Below, piece by piece: positions 34,734 through 45,247 of a DNA stretch of 64,000 nt. The notes below the pieces were generated by a model. That model searched no databases. It was given only the letters and a program-made list of their open reading frames with translations, and had not been told where the DNA came from. Both the position numbers and the translations under genes were made by a program. Source of the DNA: Phycisphaerales bacterium (GTDB taxonomy: Bacteria > Planctomycetota > Phycisphaerae > Phycisphaerales > UBA1924); contig JAEPOJ010000001.1 in assembly GCA_017642965.1 (NCBI GenBank), positions 62,001 to 126,000 of the forward strand. The letters run 5' to 3'. Each line of letters opens with the position of its first letter. Within the stretch, counting starts at the first letter, position 1.

Positions 34734-35602
34734 GAGGCGCCTCCCCTGTGATCGTGCCCGCAGTCGGGGTGGTGCGCGTGGGACGGGTCATCACAATCGA
34801 CGGCGGTGTGGGCGTCGATGTGGACTTCGCCGAGGATCGGCTCGATGTCGTGGGCGAAGACCTGGGCGAGCACCGCGGGGGTGAGCCCGTCGGGGGTGTC
34901 GTGGAAGTGGAGCGTGCGGCTGAGGCAGGCCACGCGGTCCGCGACGGCGACGAGCGCCCGCATGTCGTGGGTGACCACGATGGTCGTGAGCCCGAGCTCG
35001 GCGCTGATGGTGTCGATGAGCGATGAGAAACGCTGCTGGCCCGCGATATCGACGCCGAGCGTTGGTTCGTCGAGGACGAGGAGCTTGGGTCGGGTGCAGA
35101 TGGCGCGAGCGATCATGGTGCGTTGGAGCTGACCGCCGGAGAGTGCGCCGATGCGCCGATCGCGGAGCTGGTCGACCTCGAGGAGCTCGATGGCGCGATC
35201 GATGGATGACCGATCCTCGTCGCTGAGCTTGCTCCAGGGCTTAAGCTTGGCGCGCAGGGGCATGGCGATGACCTGTTCGACGCTGAGCGGCCAGTCGAGG
35301 TCTGCGCCGATGCGCTGCGGTAGGTAGCCGATCAACCCTTCGCGTCTGGCCTGGTTGGGGGTCTTGCCGAAGACCTGGATGGAGCCGGCGCTCGGATCGA
35401 GCATGCCGAGGATGAGCTTGATGAGGGTGGACTTGCCGCCGCCGTTTGGGCCGAGGATGCCGAGGCGCGAGCGGGCCTCGACGCGCATGGTGACGCCGCG
35501 CAGGACCTCGAGCCCCTGTTCCCCGATGCCGCTGGGTGGGTATGAGAACGCAACATCGCGGATCTCGACTGCTGGCTGCTGGGTTTGATCGGGCGTGGTC
35601 AT
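34730..35602 (-). CDS. znuC: Zinc/manganese-type ABC transporter ATPase
   Basis: The ATP-binding subunit for znuB. Walker A GPNGGGKST, Q-loop YLPQR, signature LSGGQLQR and Walker B LLVLDEPTLG are all present, with His in VVTHD. The C-terminus ends DCDDPSHAHHPDCGHDHRGG, rich in His and Cys, a further zinc-binding sign. A start at 35632 would lie inside the candidate operator, so I take the ATG at 35602 (MTTPDQTQQ; 290 residues). No ribosome-binding site precedes it, and the promoter suggests a leader of only about 2 nt. Confidence 0.93.
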   Translation of the reverse strand: MTTPDQTQQPAVEIRDVAFSYPPSGIGEQGLEVLRGVTMRVEARSRLGILGPNGGGKSTLIKLILGMLDPSAGSIQVFGKTPNQARREGLIGYLPQRIGADLDWPLSVEQVIAMPLRAKLKPWSKLSDEDRSSIDRAIELLEVDQLRDRRIGALSGGQLQRTMIARAICTRPKLLVLDEPTLGVDIAGQQRFSSLIDTISAELGLTTIVVTHDMRALVAVADRVACLSRTLHFHDTPDGLTPAVLAQVFAHDIEPILGEVHIDAHTAVDCDDPSHAHHPDCGHDHRGGAS

Positions 35603-35610
35603 TGGTCGAT

Positions 35611-35639
35611 ATTGTTGAGAATGTGTTCTCATTTGTCGA
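35611..35639 (-). promoter_or_regulatory. Candidate znu promoter with Fur/Zur-like operator in its spacer
   Basis: On the minus strand TCGACA (35639-35634), 17 nt, then AACAAT (35616-35611). The spacer is mostly the palindrome TGAGAACACATTCTCA (35631-35616). Fur-family sites are often of the TGAnAAT / ATTnTCA form, so zinc-dependent repression is inferred. -10 matches 4 of 6. Confidence 0.5.
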
Positions 35640-35700
35640 GCGGGGACATCAAAATCCTGATCCGGATCGCTTCACGGGGGCGACAGGAGCGGTTTTCTGT

Positions 35701-36222
35701 CTATGATTCAGGCCCTATGGGGCGGTAGCTCAGTTGGTAGAGCGCATCGTTCGCAATGATGAGGTCAGGAGTTCGAATCTCCTTCGCTCCACTTTTCGAT
35801 GACACCGGGGATGACCCGGTGTTTTCTTTTGCGCCGGCGCCCCGCACCAAGAGCACGGCAACGACGACGAGGACGACCCAGACGAGCACCACGAAGGCGA
35901 TGGCGATCGCCGCGGCGAGCTTGGAGACGCTCGCCCGGGCCGGATGGGCGGCGACCCGATCTCGGGCATCGCTGAGCACATTCGCCTTAAGCAGCCTGCG
36001 GATGATCCCAATCCCGATCGGCAGCAGCACCAGATCATCGAGCAGCCCGAGCACGGGCACGATATCGGGGATCAGATCGATCGGGCTGATCAGGTACGCG
36101 AGCAGCAGCACGCCGACGACGCGCGGCAGCCAGCCCGTTCGGGGGTCGCGCAGCGCGATCGCGAGCACACGCAACTCATCAATGAGCCGAGGGAGGCGAC
36201 TGATCTTGGGGAGCAGCTTCAT
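35701..36222 (-). CDS. DUF1232 (YkvA-like) membrane protein, reading antisense through a tRNA
   Basis: A 173-residue frame from the ATG at 36222 (MKLLPKISRLPRLIDELR). The DUF1232 core is LLLAYLISPIDLIPDIVPVLGLLDDLVLLPIGIGIIRRL, with the conserved SPIDLIPD. A second hydrophobic helix (IAIAFVVLVWVVLVVVAVLLV) follows. From about residue 145 the frame runs antisense through the tRNA terminator and the tRNA itself (KSGAKEIRTPDLIIAND...), ending only past it. That tail is dictated by the tRNA, so it may be unconserved. The start overlaps the ccoS 3' end by 44 nt. Confidence 0.75.
   Translation of the reverse strand: MKLLPKISRLPRLIDELRVLAIALRDPRTGWLPRVVGVLLLAYLISPIDLIPDIVPVLGLLDDLVLLPIGIGIIRRLLKANVLSDARDRVAAHPARASVSKLAAAIAIAFVVLVWVVLVVVAVLLVRGAGAKENTGSSPVSSKSGAKEIRTPDLIIANDALYQLSYRPIGPES
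35719..35791 (+). tRNA. tRNA-Ala, anticodon CGC
   Basis: A complete 73-nt cloverleaf: acceptor GGGGCGG (35719-35725) pairs with TCGCTCC (35784-35790) with two G-T; D arm GCTC/GAGC; anticodon stem 35745-35749 with 35757-35761, loop TTCGCAA, anticodon CGC at 35752-35754 (Ala, codon GCG); T arm AGGAG/CTCCT with TTCGAAT. CCA is not encoded. TATGAT at 35702-35707 may be its -10. Confidence 0.97.
35802..35830 (+). terminator. Intrinsic terminator of tRNA-Ala
   Basis: ACACCGGG pairs with CCCGGTGT (35802-35809 and 35815-35822) and is followed by TTTTCTTTT. It lies 11 nt after the tRNA and inside the antisense DUF1232 frame. Confidence 0.88.
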
Positions 36223-36403
36223 CCTGGATTGTATGACTTGGGTCATGCCAGCCCGGGCGTTCGTCATCGTCGTCGAAGACCGCCCGGATCGCGGGGGTGT
36301 CGAGGTCGTCGAACTGGCCCTTCTTGGCGGCGATGATGAAGGCCCAGACGCCCAGCCCGGCCAGGATCATCGCGCCCGGGATCATGATCAGGATCACGGA
36401 CAT
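36179..36403 (-). CDS. ccoS: cbb3 oxidase maturation protein CcoS
   Basis: A 74-residue protein: one membrane helix (MSVILIMIPGAMILAGLGVWAFIIAA), then KKGQFDDLDTPAIRAVFDDDDE, which is the CcoS signature (GQFDDL...P). CcoS is needed to insert haem/copper into cbb3 oxidase. The ATG at 36403 overlaps the ccoI stop as TGATG, showing coupling. The tail after residue 45 is longer than in most relatives. Confidence 0.92.
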   Translation of the reverse strand: MSVILIMIPGAMILAGLGVWAFIIAAKKGQFDDLDTPAIRAVFDDDDERPGWHDPSHTIQDEAAPQDQSPPSAH

Positions 36404-38892
36404 CAGCGGGCCCCCTTGTGCTTCCACGGGCGGGTGGCGAGGGCGACGACGCTGAGCGAGCTCATGGGCATGATGATGGCGGCGATGAGGGCGCTGATCA
36501 GGCCGGCGGTGGCGAGGGACGCGGCGACGGTGTTGTAGCAGAGCGAGACGACCAGCCCGATGCGGATGGTCTTCATGGTGTGCGATCCGAGGTCGCAGAG
36601 CGTCTCGATGGGCATGACGCCGGGCGCGGTGAGGTAGACGTCCGCGGCCTGCAGCGCGGCCTCGGCGCCGCCGTGCACTGCGATGCCGACGTCCGCGAGT
36701 GCCATGGCGGCGGCGTCGTTGATGCCGTCGCCGACCATGACGATGCGCTCGTGACCCTGCTCGCGCAGCGTGCGGACGAGCTCGGCCTTGCGTTCGGGCG
36801 AGGCGCCGCCCATGGCGTGCTCGATGCCGACCTGCGAGGCGAGCCGGGTAGCGATCTCGGGGTGGTCGCCCGAGCAGAGGTGCAGGTCCCAGCCGCGTGC
36901 GCGGAGGGCGGCGATGGCATCGGTGGTGTCATCGCGGAGCGGGTCGCCGATGCCGAGCACGCCGACGCGCCCCTGGTCGTCGGCGATGACGACGGGTGTC
37001 AGCCCGTCCGCGAGCACGGACTCGACCGCGGACTCGGTGGATTCGTCGAGCCCGATTGATCCGCGGATGAACTCGGGCGAGCCGACCCGCACCCGGCGAC
37101 CATCCACGAGACCCTCGATTCCTGCGCCGGGGGTCTGCGTGATGCCTTCGGCGGGTGGGGCCGGGGCGTCGCCCGAGGCGTCGATGATGGCCCGCGCGAG
37201 CGGGTGGTTTGAGGCGGCCTCGATCGCGGCGGCGGCTTGGAGGAGATCCGGTTCGCACTCGGAGCGCACGACGCGGGTTTTGCCCTGTGTGAGCGTGCCG
37301 GTTTTATCGAGGATCATGACGCCGCGGAGCTTGGCGGGGTTGCTCATCGCCTCGATGGCGGCGGCGGATTTGATGAGCACGCCCTGCTTGGCGGCGCGTC
37401 CGAGGGCGATCGACATGGCCATGGGCGTCGAGAGCCCCAGGGCGCAGGGACAGGTGACGATGAGCAGGGCGGTGGCGAACTCGATGCCGGTGCGGAGGTC
37501 GGCGCGGATGGTCCAGAACGTGAGCGTGATGGTCGCGAGGACGATCACGGCGATGACGAAGCGTGCGGCGATGCGGTCGGCGAACTGGACGATAGGCGCC
37601 TTGTCGGCGGTTGCGGACGCGACGAGGGCCATGAGCTTGGCGGCGCGGGTCGAGTCGCCGATCGCGGAGACGGTTACAACGATCGGGGAGCCGAGGTTGG
37701 TGGCGCCGGCGATAACCTCGTCGCCGGGTGCGCGGGGGATGGGGCGGGACTCGCCGGTGAGCAGGGCGTTGTCGACCTGGGTGGTGCCCTGCTCGATGAT
37801 GCCGTCGCAGGGGATGGACCCGCCCGCCTCGACGCGGACACGCATGCCCAGCTCGACGGCCTCGATGGGGACGCGCTTGGTTGTTCCGTCGTCGAGCAGA
37901 CGCTCAGCGCTCGTGGGGGTGAGGGTGAGCATGAGCTCGACCTGATCGGCGGCCCCTCGCTGCTGGCGGTGCTGGACCCAGCGGCCCACGAGAAGGAAGA
38001 ACACCAGGACGCTGAGCGAGTCGAAGTAGATCTCGCCCGATTGCGTGAGTGTGTTGTAGCTGCCCCAGATCCCCCCCACCGCCAGCGCGAGGGCGACGGG
38101 GATGTCGAGGTGGGCGGTGCGGGTGCGGAGGGCGGCGATGGCGCCGCGGAAGAAGACCCGCCCGGGCCATATGAGTGAGAGCAGCCCGAGGCCCATGGAG
38201 TAGTAGCGGAGCGTGTGCTCCCAGAACTCGTCGATGCCCGAGAGCGCGCCGCCGTAGAGCGCGATGGCCAGGAGCATGACGTTGCCCGCGATGGCGCCGG
38301 CGACACCGACGCGGATGAGGAACCTGCGGTCTTCCTTGCGCCGTGCCTCGCGTGCGCCTGCCCCGCGGGCGGGGTGGGCGGCGTAGCCGAGCTTGTCGAG
38401 GGCCTGGGCGACGCGGGAGAGGGGGACGCGGTCGGGGGCGTAACGCACCACGGCGCTGCGGGTGCGGATGTTGGCCCGGGATTCGACCACGCCCGGGCAG
38501 ACGCGCGGCAGGCGCTCGATGAGCCAGACGCAGGCGGCGCAGTGCATGCCCTCGAGGAGCAGCTCGGTCTCGCACTCGCCGCCGGGCAGGTTGGTGACGC
38601 AGGCGGACTGGAAGGCGGGGTCGTCGAGTTCTTCGTAGTTCTGGTTGCTGGAGGCGGCGGGCTGGTTGTCCTTGGCGACGGCGTCGCGGATGCCGTAGTA
38701 GCCCTCAAGCCCCGCGCCGTGGAGGACGTTGTAGACGGTCTCGCAGCCGCCGCAGCAGAACTGGTGTTCGGCTTCCGGGTCGATGAGCCCCGCGGGGACG
38801 GGGAGGTCGCAGTGGTCGCAGAGGACCTCTTCTTTGGCTGCGGCGCTGTCGGGCATCGCGTCAACGCTACTCGTGGAGATCGCGCGGGTCAT
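36403..38892 (-). CDS. ccoI: Copper-transporting P-type ATPase CcoI/FixI
   Basis: Pumps copper out of the cytoplasm for assembly of the cbb3 copper centre. The 829-residue protein begins with a Cys-rich region (CDHCDLPVP...FCCGGCETVYNVLHGAGLEGYY, residues 25-68), then an HMA domain with GMHCAACVWLIERLP (about 115). Core motifs are TGES, TCPCALGLSTPMA (the CPC copper site), DKTGTLTQG with the phosphorylated Asp, HPLARAI, and MVGDGINDAAAMA. About eight membrane helices are present. It follows the SafE-like gene by 1 nt and overlaps ccoS. Cluster position confirms the CcoI role over general CopA. Confidence 0.95.
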   Translation of the reverse strand: MTRAISTSSVDAMPDSAAAKEEVLCDHCDLPVPAGLIDPEAEHQFCCGGCETVYNVLHGAGLEGYYGIRDAVAKDNQPAASSNQNYEELDDPAFQSACVTNLPGGECETELLLEGMHCAACVWLIERLPRVCPGVVESRANIRTRSAVVRYAPDRVPLSRVAQALDKLGYAAHPARGAGAREARRKEDRRFLIRVGVAGAIAGNVMLLAIALYGGALSGIDEFWEHTLRYYSMGLGLLSLIWPGRVFFRGAIAALRTRTAHLDIPVALALAVGGIWGSYNTLTQSGEIYFDSLSVLVFFLLVGRWVQHRQQRGAADQVELMLTLTPTSAERLLDDGTTKRVPIEAVELGMRVRVEAGGSIPCDGIIEQGTTQVDNALLTGESRPIPRAPGDEVIAGATNLGSPIVVTVSAIGDSTRAAKLMALVASATADKAPIVQFADRIAARFVIAVIVLATITLTFWTIRADLRTGIEFATALLIVTCPCALGLSTPMAMSIALGRAAKQGVLIKSAAAIEAMSNPAKLRGVMILDKTGTLTQGKTRVVRSECEPDLLQAAAAIEAASNHPLARAIIDASGDAPAPPAEGITQTPGAGIEGLVDGRRVRVGSPEFIRGSIGLDESTESAVESVLADGLTPVVIADDQGRVGVLGIGDPLRDDTTDAIAALRARGWDLHLCSGDHPEIATRLASQVGIEHAMGGASPERKAELVRTLREQGHERIVMVGDGINDAAAMALADVGIAVHGGAEAALQAADVYLTAPGVMPIETLCDLGSHTMKTIRIGLVVSLCYNTVAASLATAGLISALIAAIIMPMSSLSVVALATRPWKHKGAR

Positions 38893-38893
38893 G

Positions 38894-39709
38894 TCAGCCC
38901 TCCGGATCTTCCATCTCGCCCGACTCGCAGAGGGGGCAGTGCACCTCGTCGATGCTTGGGGCGGTGTTTGCGGTTTCGGTGATGCCCAGACTCTCGCGGG
39001 TCATCTCGGGGACGTGGATGCTCCCGGTGGCGGTCATGACGCCGACCACCACCACGGCGCCCGCGGTGATGTAGGGGAGCTTGGCGTTGAGGCGCCCGGT
39101 GAGGAACTGGATCCCGGCGCCCAGCGATGCCATGACGGGGAGGGTGCCCATCCAGAACACGATCATGGTCACGCCGCCCCAGATGGGTGAGGCGGTGCCC
39201 GCGGCGATGAAGGCGTAGGCGTAGAGCCACCCACAGGGGAGCAGCGTGGTGAGCAGGCCGATGCTCAGGGCCCGCTTGAAGGGGGTGAGGGCGAACGCGG
39301 CTCGCTGGGATCGCTCGACGAATCGGCGCAGCGGCCCGGGGACCTTGACATGGGCGATGCGGACGCCTCGGACACGCATGAGCGTGATCACGCCGAAGGC
39401 GATCATCATGACGCCGGCGAAGATCGCGGCGGAGCGCTGGAGGCCGAGGTAGGAGCCGCCGAAGTCGATGGCCTGCCCGAGGGTGCCCGCGATGATGCCG
39501 AGGAGCGTGTAGGTGAGCATGCGCCCGCCGTGGTAGGCGCACTGGAGCTTTGTGCGGCTGCCTTTGGTTTGCTCCTGGTCCGAGCCGAGGGCGAAGAACA
39601 TGAGCCCGCCGCACATGCCGGCGCAGTGGAGCGACCCGAGGAGCGAGGCGCTGAGCACGGCGATCATCAGCGGGAGCATGGTTGGCATGTCACTCTGGGC
39701 GAGTGTCAT
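38894..39709 (-). CDS. SafE/DsbD-like membrane protein of the cbb3 cluster
   Basis: A 271-residue membrane protein with about six helices, of the sulfite exporter TauE/SafE-like or DsbD-TM group that usually sits by ccoI. GSLHCAGMCGG at the start contains the conserved HCAGMCGG, and LLPCGWLYAYAF the second Cys motif; both may help copper or thiol transfer. The C-terminal tail has CPLCESGE, a further CxxC. It is tightly packed between fixH (8 nt) and ccoI (1 nt). The exact role in maturation is not known. Confidence 0.88.
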   Translation of the reverse strand: MTLAQSDMPTMLPLMIAVLSASLLGSLHCAGMCGGLMFFALGSDQEQTKGSRTKLQCAYHGGRMLTYTLLGIIAGTLGQAIDFGGSYLGLQRSAAIFAGVMMIAFGVITLMRVRGVRIAHVKVPGPLRRFVERSQRAAFALTPFKRALSIGLLTTLLPCGWLYAYAFIAAGTASPIWGGVTMIVFWMGTLPVMASLGAGIQFLTGRLNAKLPYITAGAVVVVGVMTATGSIHVPEMTRESLGITETANTAPSIDEVHCPLCESGEMEDPEG

Positions 39710-39717
39710 CGGTTACC

Positions 39718-40263
39718 TCACGGGGTTGCGGTCGGCGGCACGGAGATCACGTCGAGGTCTTCGGTCAGCAGGGCCCGCACGCCCTGGCGCTGGATGGTCA
39801 GCTCGGCGACCCAGATGCCGGTGCGATCGATGGGGAGGGTGCGGGTGTAGACGCCATGCTCGTCGTGGACGAGCACGGTGTCGAGGCGGTTGTCGAGGGC
39901 GTTGGGGTGGTAGCAGACGATCTGCACCATCGCATCCTCGATGGGGTTGCCCTGCATGTCCGTGATCTGGAACTCGACGCGGCGTTGCGACGGGTCCCGG
40001 TCGACGAACGCGGTCCGCAGATCGATCTGCCAGCCCTCGCGGTCGATCGCTTCCTTCATCTCGCGCTGGTTGTCCCAGTCGATGGACTTGGCGTAGTACT
40101 CGGGGTCGACGTAGGTGTCGTTCTTACCGCTGACGTAGACGATCGTGCCGATCATGAGCGACGCGTGGGCGAGGAGCATGAGCACGATGACGAAGGGCCA
40201 GTGCTTGCCGAGGTTGAAGAAGCCCTTCTTCTTTGGGGGCTGGCTGGTTTGGTTGGTTGTCAT
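39718..40263 (-). CDS. fixH: FixH/CcoH cbb3 assembly protein
   Basis: A 181-residue protein with one N-terminal membrane helix (WPFVIVLMLLAHASLMIGTIVYV) and a periplasmic beta-sandwich domain. DPEYYAKSIDWDNQREMKEA is the typical FixH segment after the helix. CcoH stabilises the cbb3 subunits during assembly. It is coupled to ccoG by ATGA, in the order ccoG-fixH-ccoI-ccoS found in many bacteria. Confidence 0.9.
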   Translation of the reverse strand: MTTNQTSQPPKKKGFFNLGKHWPFVIVLMLLAHASLMIGTIVYVSGKNDTYVDPEYYAKSIDWDNQREMKEAIDREGWQIDLRTAFVDRDPSQRRVEFQITDMQGNPIEDAMVQIVCYHPNALDNRLDTVLVHDEHGVYTRTLPIDRTGIWVAELTIQRQGVRALLTEDLDVISVPPTATP

Positions 40264-41705
40264 GGCGATACCTCACCGCTGGTGTTCTTGGGCCTGCTCA
40301 TGGGGCCGAGCAGCTTGAAGGGCAGGACCTGCTCGAACTCGCCCGACTCGTCGGTCACGCGGACCTGGGCGTCCACCTCGCCGTCCACGAAGGCGTCGAA
40401 GGGGACGAGCAGCTGGAACTGGCGCGAGTCCTGCTGGCTGGGATCGAGGGAGATGGTGTCGAGGCCGAGGATGCGTGCGCCCTCTGGCGACACGGCCTGT
40501 GCGTTGTATGACTGGGGGAAGTCGGTCCGGTTGGTGATGCGGATGCGCACCTGGTTGCGGACCTCGTCGGTCTCGGGGACAAAGACGAACGAGCTGCGCT
40601 GCTCGCGGATGAGCAGGACGTCGGCGTTGGCCTTGGTCTGGAGCAGGTAGACAAAGGCGATGGTCACCACGAGCAGGATGATCGGGTAGATGATGATGCG
40701 CGGGCGGATGATGTGGGTCTTGCCGCCCTCGATGATCCGCTCGGAGGAGTATTTGATGAGGTTGGGTGCTCGCCCAATCTTCTCCATGACGGTGTTGCAG
40801 GCGTCGATGCACTGGGCGCAGCCGATGCAGTCGAGCTGCAGGCCGTTGCGGATGTCGATGCCGGTCGGGCAGGTCTGGACGCACATGGTGCAGTTGATGC
40901 AGTCGCCGAGCTGGGGGAGCGAGATGTCGCCTGTGGCCTCGGCCTCCTTGACTCGTTTCTTCTTGCCGCGCGGCTCGCCCCGGTTCTTGTCGTAGGTGAC
41001 GATAAGCGAGTCCTTGTCGAGCAGGGCGGATTGCATGCGTGCGTATGGGCACACGACGCAGCAGACCTGCTCGCGGAAGTAGGTGAAGTCGAACAACATC
41101 AGCCCGGTGAGGACCGCGACGATGGCGAAGGCGACGGGGTGGTTGGTCGGGGCGCCCCAGATCCAGTCGGCGACGTTCTCGGCGCCGACGAAGTAGGAGA
41201 TGAACGTCTGGGCGAGGTGGAGCGAGATCACGAGGTAGATCACAATCCGCAGTACCTTGCGGAGCCCTTTGAACTTCCTCGGCTTCTTCTTGCCCGGTGT
41301 GCCCTCAAGCAGGAACTCGATGGGGCGGTAGAGGAACTCGAGGTAGACGGTCTGGGGGCAGGCCCAGCCGCACCAGACCCGCCCGAAGAGGGCGGTGATC
41401 AGGAAGATGGCGATGAAGAGGATGATGAGCAGGAGGGCCAGCAGCAGCGTGTCGGTCGGGAGGAAGGTCTTGCCGAAGAACGTGAAGCGGCGCTGGACGA
41501 CATCGAGCAGCATCGCGGGCTTGCCGTTGATGGTGATCCAGGGCAACGCCGAGTAGATCACGATCAGCAGGTAGGCCACGATGCGGCGGGCCAGGCGGAA
41601 GGTGCCCGGCGATGGGCGCGGCTTGAGCCATCGGCGCGAACCGTCGGGGTTGAGGGTCGAGAGGACCCTTTCCTTCGGGGCCAGCAGTGATTCGTTGCTC
41701 GACAT
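40260..41705 (-). CDS. ccoG: cbb3 oxidase accessory protein CcoG, two Fe-S clusters
   Basis: The 481-residue membrane protein reduces or handles copper for cbb3 assembly. It has about five helices (FGRVWCGWACPQTVYLEFLYRPIEFLLEG is the family signature, with Cys pair), CVVCPYARMQSALLDKDSLIVTYDKNRGEPRG, then two ferredoxin-type motifs CINCTMCVQTCPTGIDI and CIGCAQCIDACNTVM that hold 4Fe-4S clusters. The C-terminal third is a periplasmic Ig-like domain. It is 76 nt after ccoP and coupled to fixH. Confidence 0.94.
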   Translation of the reverse strand: MSSNESLLAPKERVLSTLNPDGSRRWLKPRPSPGTFRLARRIVAYLLIVIYSALPWITINGKPAMLLDVVQRRFTFFGKTFLPTDTLLLALLLIILFIAIFLITALFGRVWCGWACPQTVYLEFLYRPIEFLLEGTPGKKKPRKFKGLRKVLRIVIYLVISLHLAQTFISYFVGAENVADWIWGAPTNHPVAFAIVAVLTGLMLFDFTYFREQVCCVVCPYARMQSALLDKDSLIVTYDKNRGEPRGKKKRVKEAEATGDISLPQLGDCINCTMCVQTCPTGIDIRNGLQLDCIGCAQCIDACNTVMEKIGRAPNLIKYSSERIIEGGKTHIIRPRIIIYPIILLVVTIAFVYLLQTKANADVLLIREQRSSFVFVPETDEVRNQVRIRITNRTDFPQSYNAQAVSPEGARILGLDTISLDPSQQDSRQFQLLVPFDAFVDGEVDAQVRVTDESGEFEQVLPFKLLGPMSRPKNTSGEVSP

Positions 41706-41781
41706 CGTAAACGCCTCCCGGCTGACTCACCCCAGTGCCTGCGAGCACACGTGAACCAACACGACGAGCACCAACGCGGGC

Positions 41782-42423
41782 TCAGCCGCCGCTCTGGTCC
41801 TCCGCCTGCTCGGGCTGGGGGAACGGCGGGATGACCTCGCCGACCATCTGGCTCTCTGGGCCGGGCACGTTTCGCCCGCGCATCGTGGCGACGTAGCCGG
41901 CGGCCATGACCATCTCGTTCTCGTCGAACTGCGACTGAGGGAGCATCTTGCCGTTGGGCGAGCCGTCCTTGATGATGTTGTAGATGTCCATCAGCGATTC
42001 GATGTGGACGTACTTGTCGTCGGTCAGGTTGAAGCCGAGGTTCTCGAGCCCCTGGCCTTCCGGCCCGTGGCAGGCGGCGCAGGTGCCCTTGAAGATCGAC
42101 TCGCCGGCGCTGAGCCATTTCTCGTTGCCCATGACGGCGAGGATCTTGTCCTGCCCGAGGGGCATGTCCTTGAGGGGGCCGTACTGGGCCTCCTCGGCGC
42201 GGATGACCGCGGCCGCGTGTCGCTCTTCGAGCGTTGGGATGATCGGTGTCATGTGCCAGACGACGACGTAGCAGACGGAGAAGACGACAGAGCCGAGGAA
42301 GATCAGGTGCCACCACCCCGGGATGGGGTTGTCGTACTCCTGGATGCCGTCGTAGTTGTGGTCGAGCAGCTCGTCGGTGTGTTCTTCGAGCGGGCCGAGT
42401 GGTTGCTTCTCGTGATCAGACAT
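41782..42423 (-). CDS. ccoP: cbb3 oxidase subunit III, one-haem form
   Basis: A 213-residue protein: residues 1-34 acidic, one membrane helix (about 40-58), and a cytochrome c domain with CAACH (Cys115, Cys118, His119) and MVMAAGYVATMRG, where a Met may be the sixth ligand. Usual CcoP has two haem c sites and about 300 residues, whereas this has one. It overlaps ccoQ by 8 nt. In the oxidase it passes electrons to CcoO. N-terminal IQEYDNPIPGWWHLIFLGSVVFSV is the classic CcoP start. Confidence 0.93.
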   Translation of the reverse strand: MSDHEKQPLGPLEEHTDELLDHNYDGIQEYDNPIPGWWHLIFLGSVVFSVCYVVVWHMTPIIPTLEERHAAAVIRAEEAQYGPLKDMPLGQDKILAVMGNEKWLSAGESIFKGTCAACHGPEGQGLENLGFNLTDDKYVHIESLMDIYNIIKDGSPNGKMLPQSQFDENEMVMAAGYVATMRGRNVPGPESQMVGEVIPPFPQPEQAEDQSGG

Positions 42424-42636
42424 GGCTCCCCCCTTCGTCTGCGCTGTTCTGCTTGATGGTGTGACGCGGCGCGACGACCGTGTCGTCGTCGAGCACGATG
42501 TTCGCGGCGTCGTCGATATCCTTCTTGGTCGTGGTCATGACACGCCAGATGACGGCGATGAACGCGGCGAGGAAGAAGACGAGCGCGATGCTCGGGTATA
42601 CGGAGAGCTCGAGGAACGACATGATCTTGGACATGC

Positions 42637-42640
<4 letters not shown>
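42416..42640 (-). CDS. ccoQ: cbb3 oxidase small subunit CcoQ
   Basis: A 74-residue protein with one membrane helix (VYPSIALVFFLAAFIAVIWRVM) followed by TTTKKDIDDAANIVLDDD. In other bacteria CcoQ stabilises the complex. It overlaps ccoNO by ATGA and ccoP by ATGTCTGA, so all three are translated together. Confidence 0.9.
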
Positions 42641-45027
<2,387 letters not shown>

Positions 45028-45110
45028 GAGGATACCTATTTCGGATATCCATGCCTGTTTGACCGCATTGATTCTCGTTTTGTGAGAAAAAATACGGCAT
45101 AGCAAGACAA

Positions 45111-45138
45111 ATCATACCATTTCGTCCACATGGGTCAA
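45111..45138 (-). promoter_or_regulatory. Strong sigma70-type promoter of the cbb3 cluster
   Basis: On the minus strand TTGACC (45138-45133), 16-nt spacer, TATGAT (45116-45111), with TGG just before the -10. This gives a leader of about 75 nt before ccoNO. No FNR-type TTGAT-N4-ATCAA site was seen. Confidence 0.7.
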
Positions 45139-45180
45139 CCGCTATAGAGATTTCTTTATCCTATTTGGACTCCGCGTCTA

Positions 45181-45211
45181 CAAAAAAGCCCTGACACGAC
45201 AATCAGGGCTT
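45181..45211 (-). terminator. Intrinsic terminator after rfbB
   Basis: AAGCCCTGA pairs with TCAGGGCTT (45186-45194 and 45203-45211), followed on the minus strand by TTTTTTG. It closes rfbA-rfbB just before the cbb3 promoter. Confidence 0.88.
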
Positions 45212-45247
45212 GGAACGGCTGTTCTTCCTGCTTGGCAGTGAGCCGGA

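Noticed and set aside
37237-38178. A 313-codon plus-strand frame
   Set aside because: Antisense to ccoI and made of Gly/Asp/Glu repeats; typical of high-GC mirror frames.
45028-45110. An FNR or CRP site for the cbb3 cluster
   Set aside because: I looked for TTGAT-N4-ATCAA and found only isolated half-sites, so no such operator is claimed.
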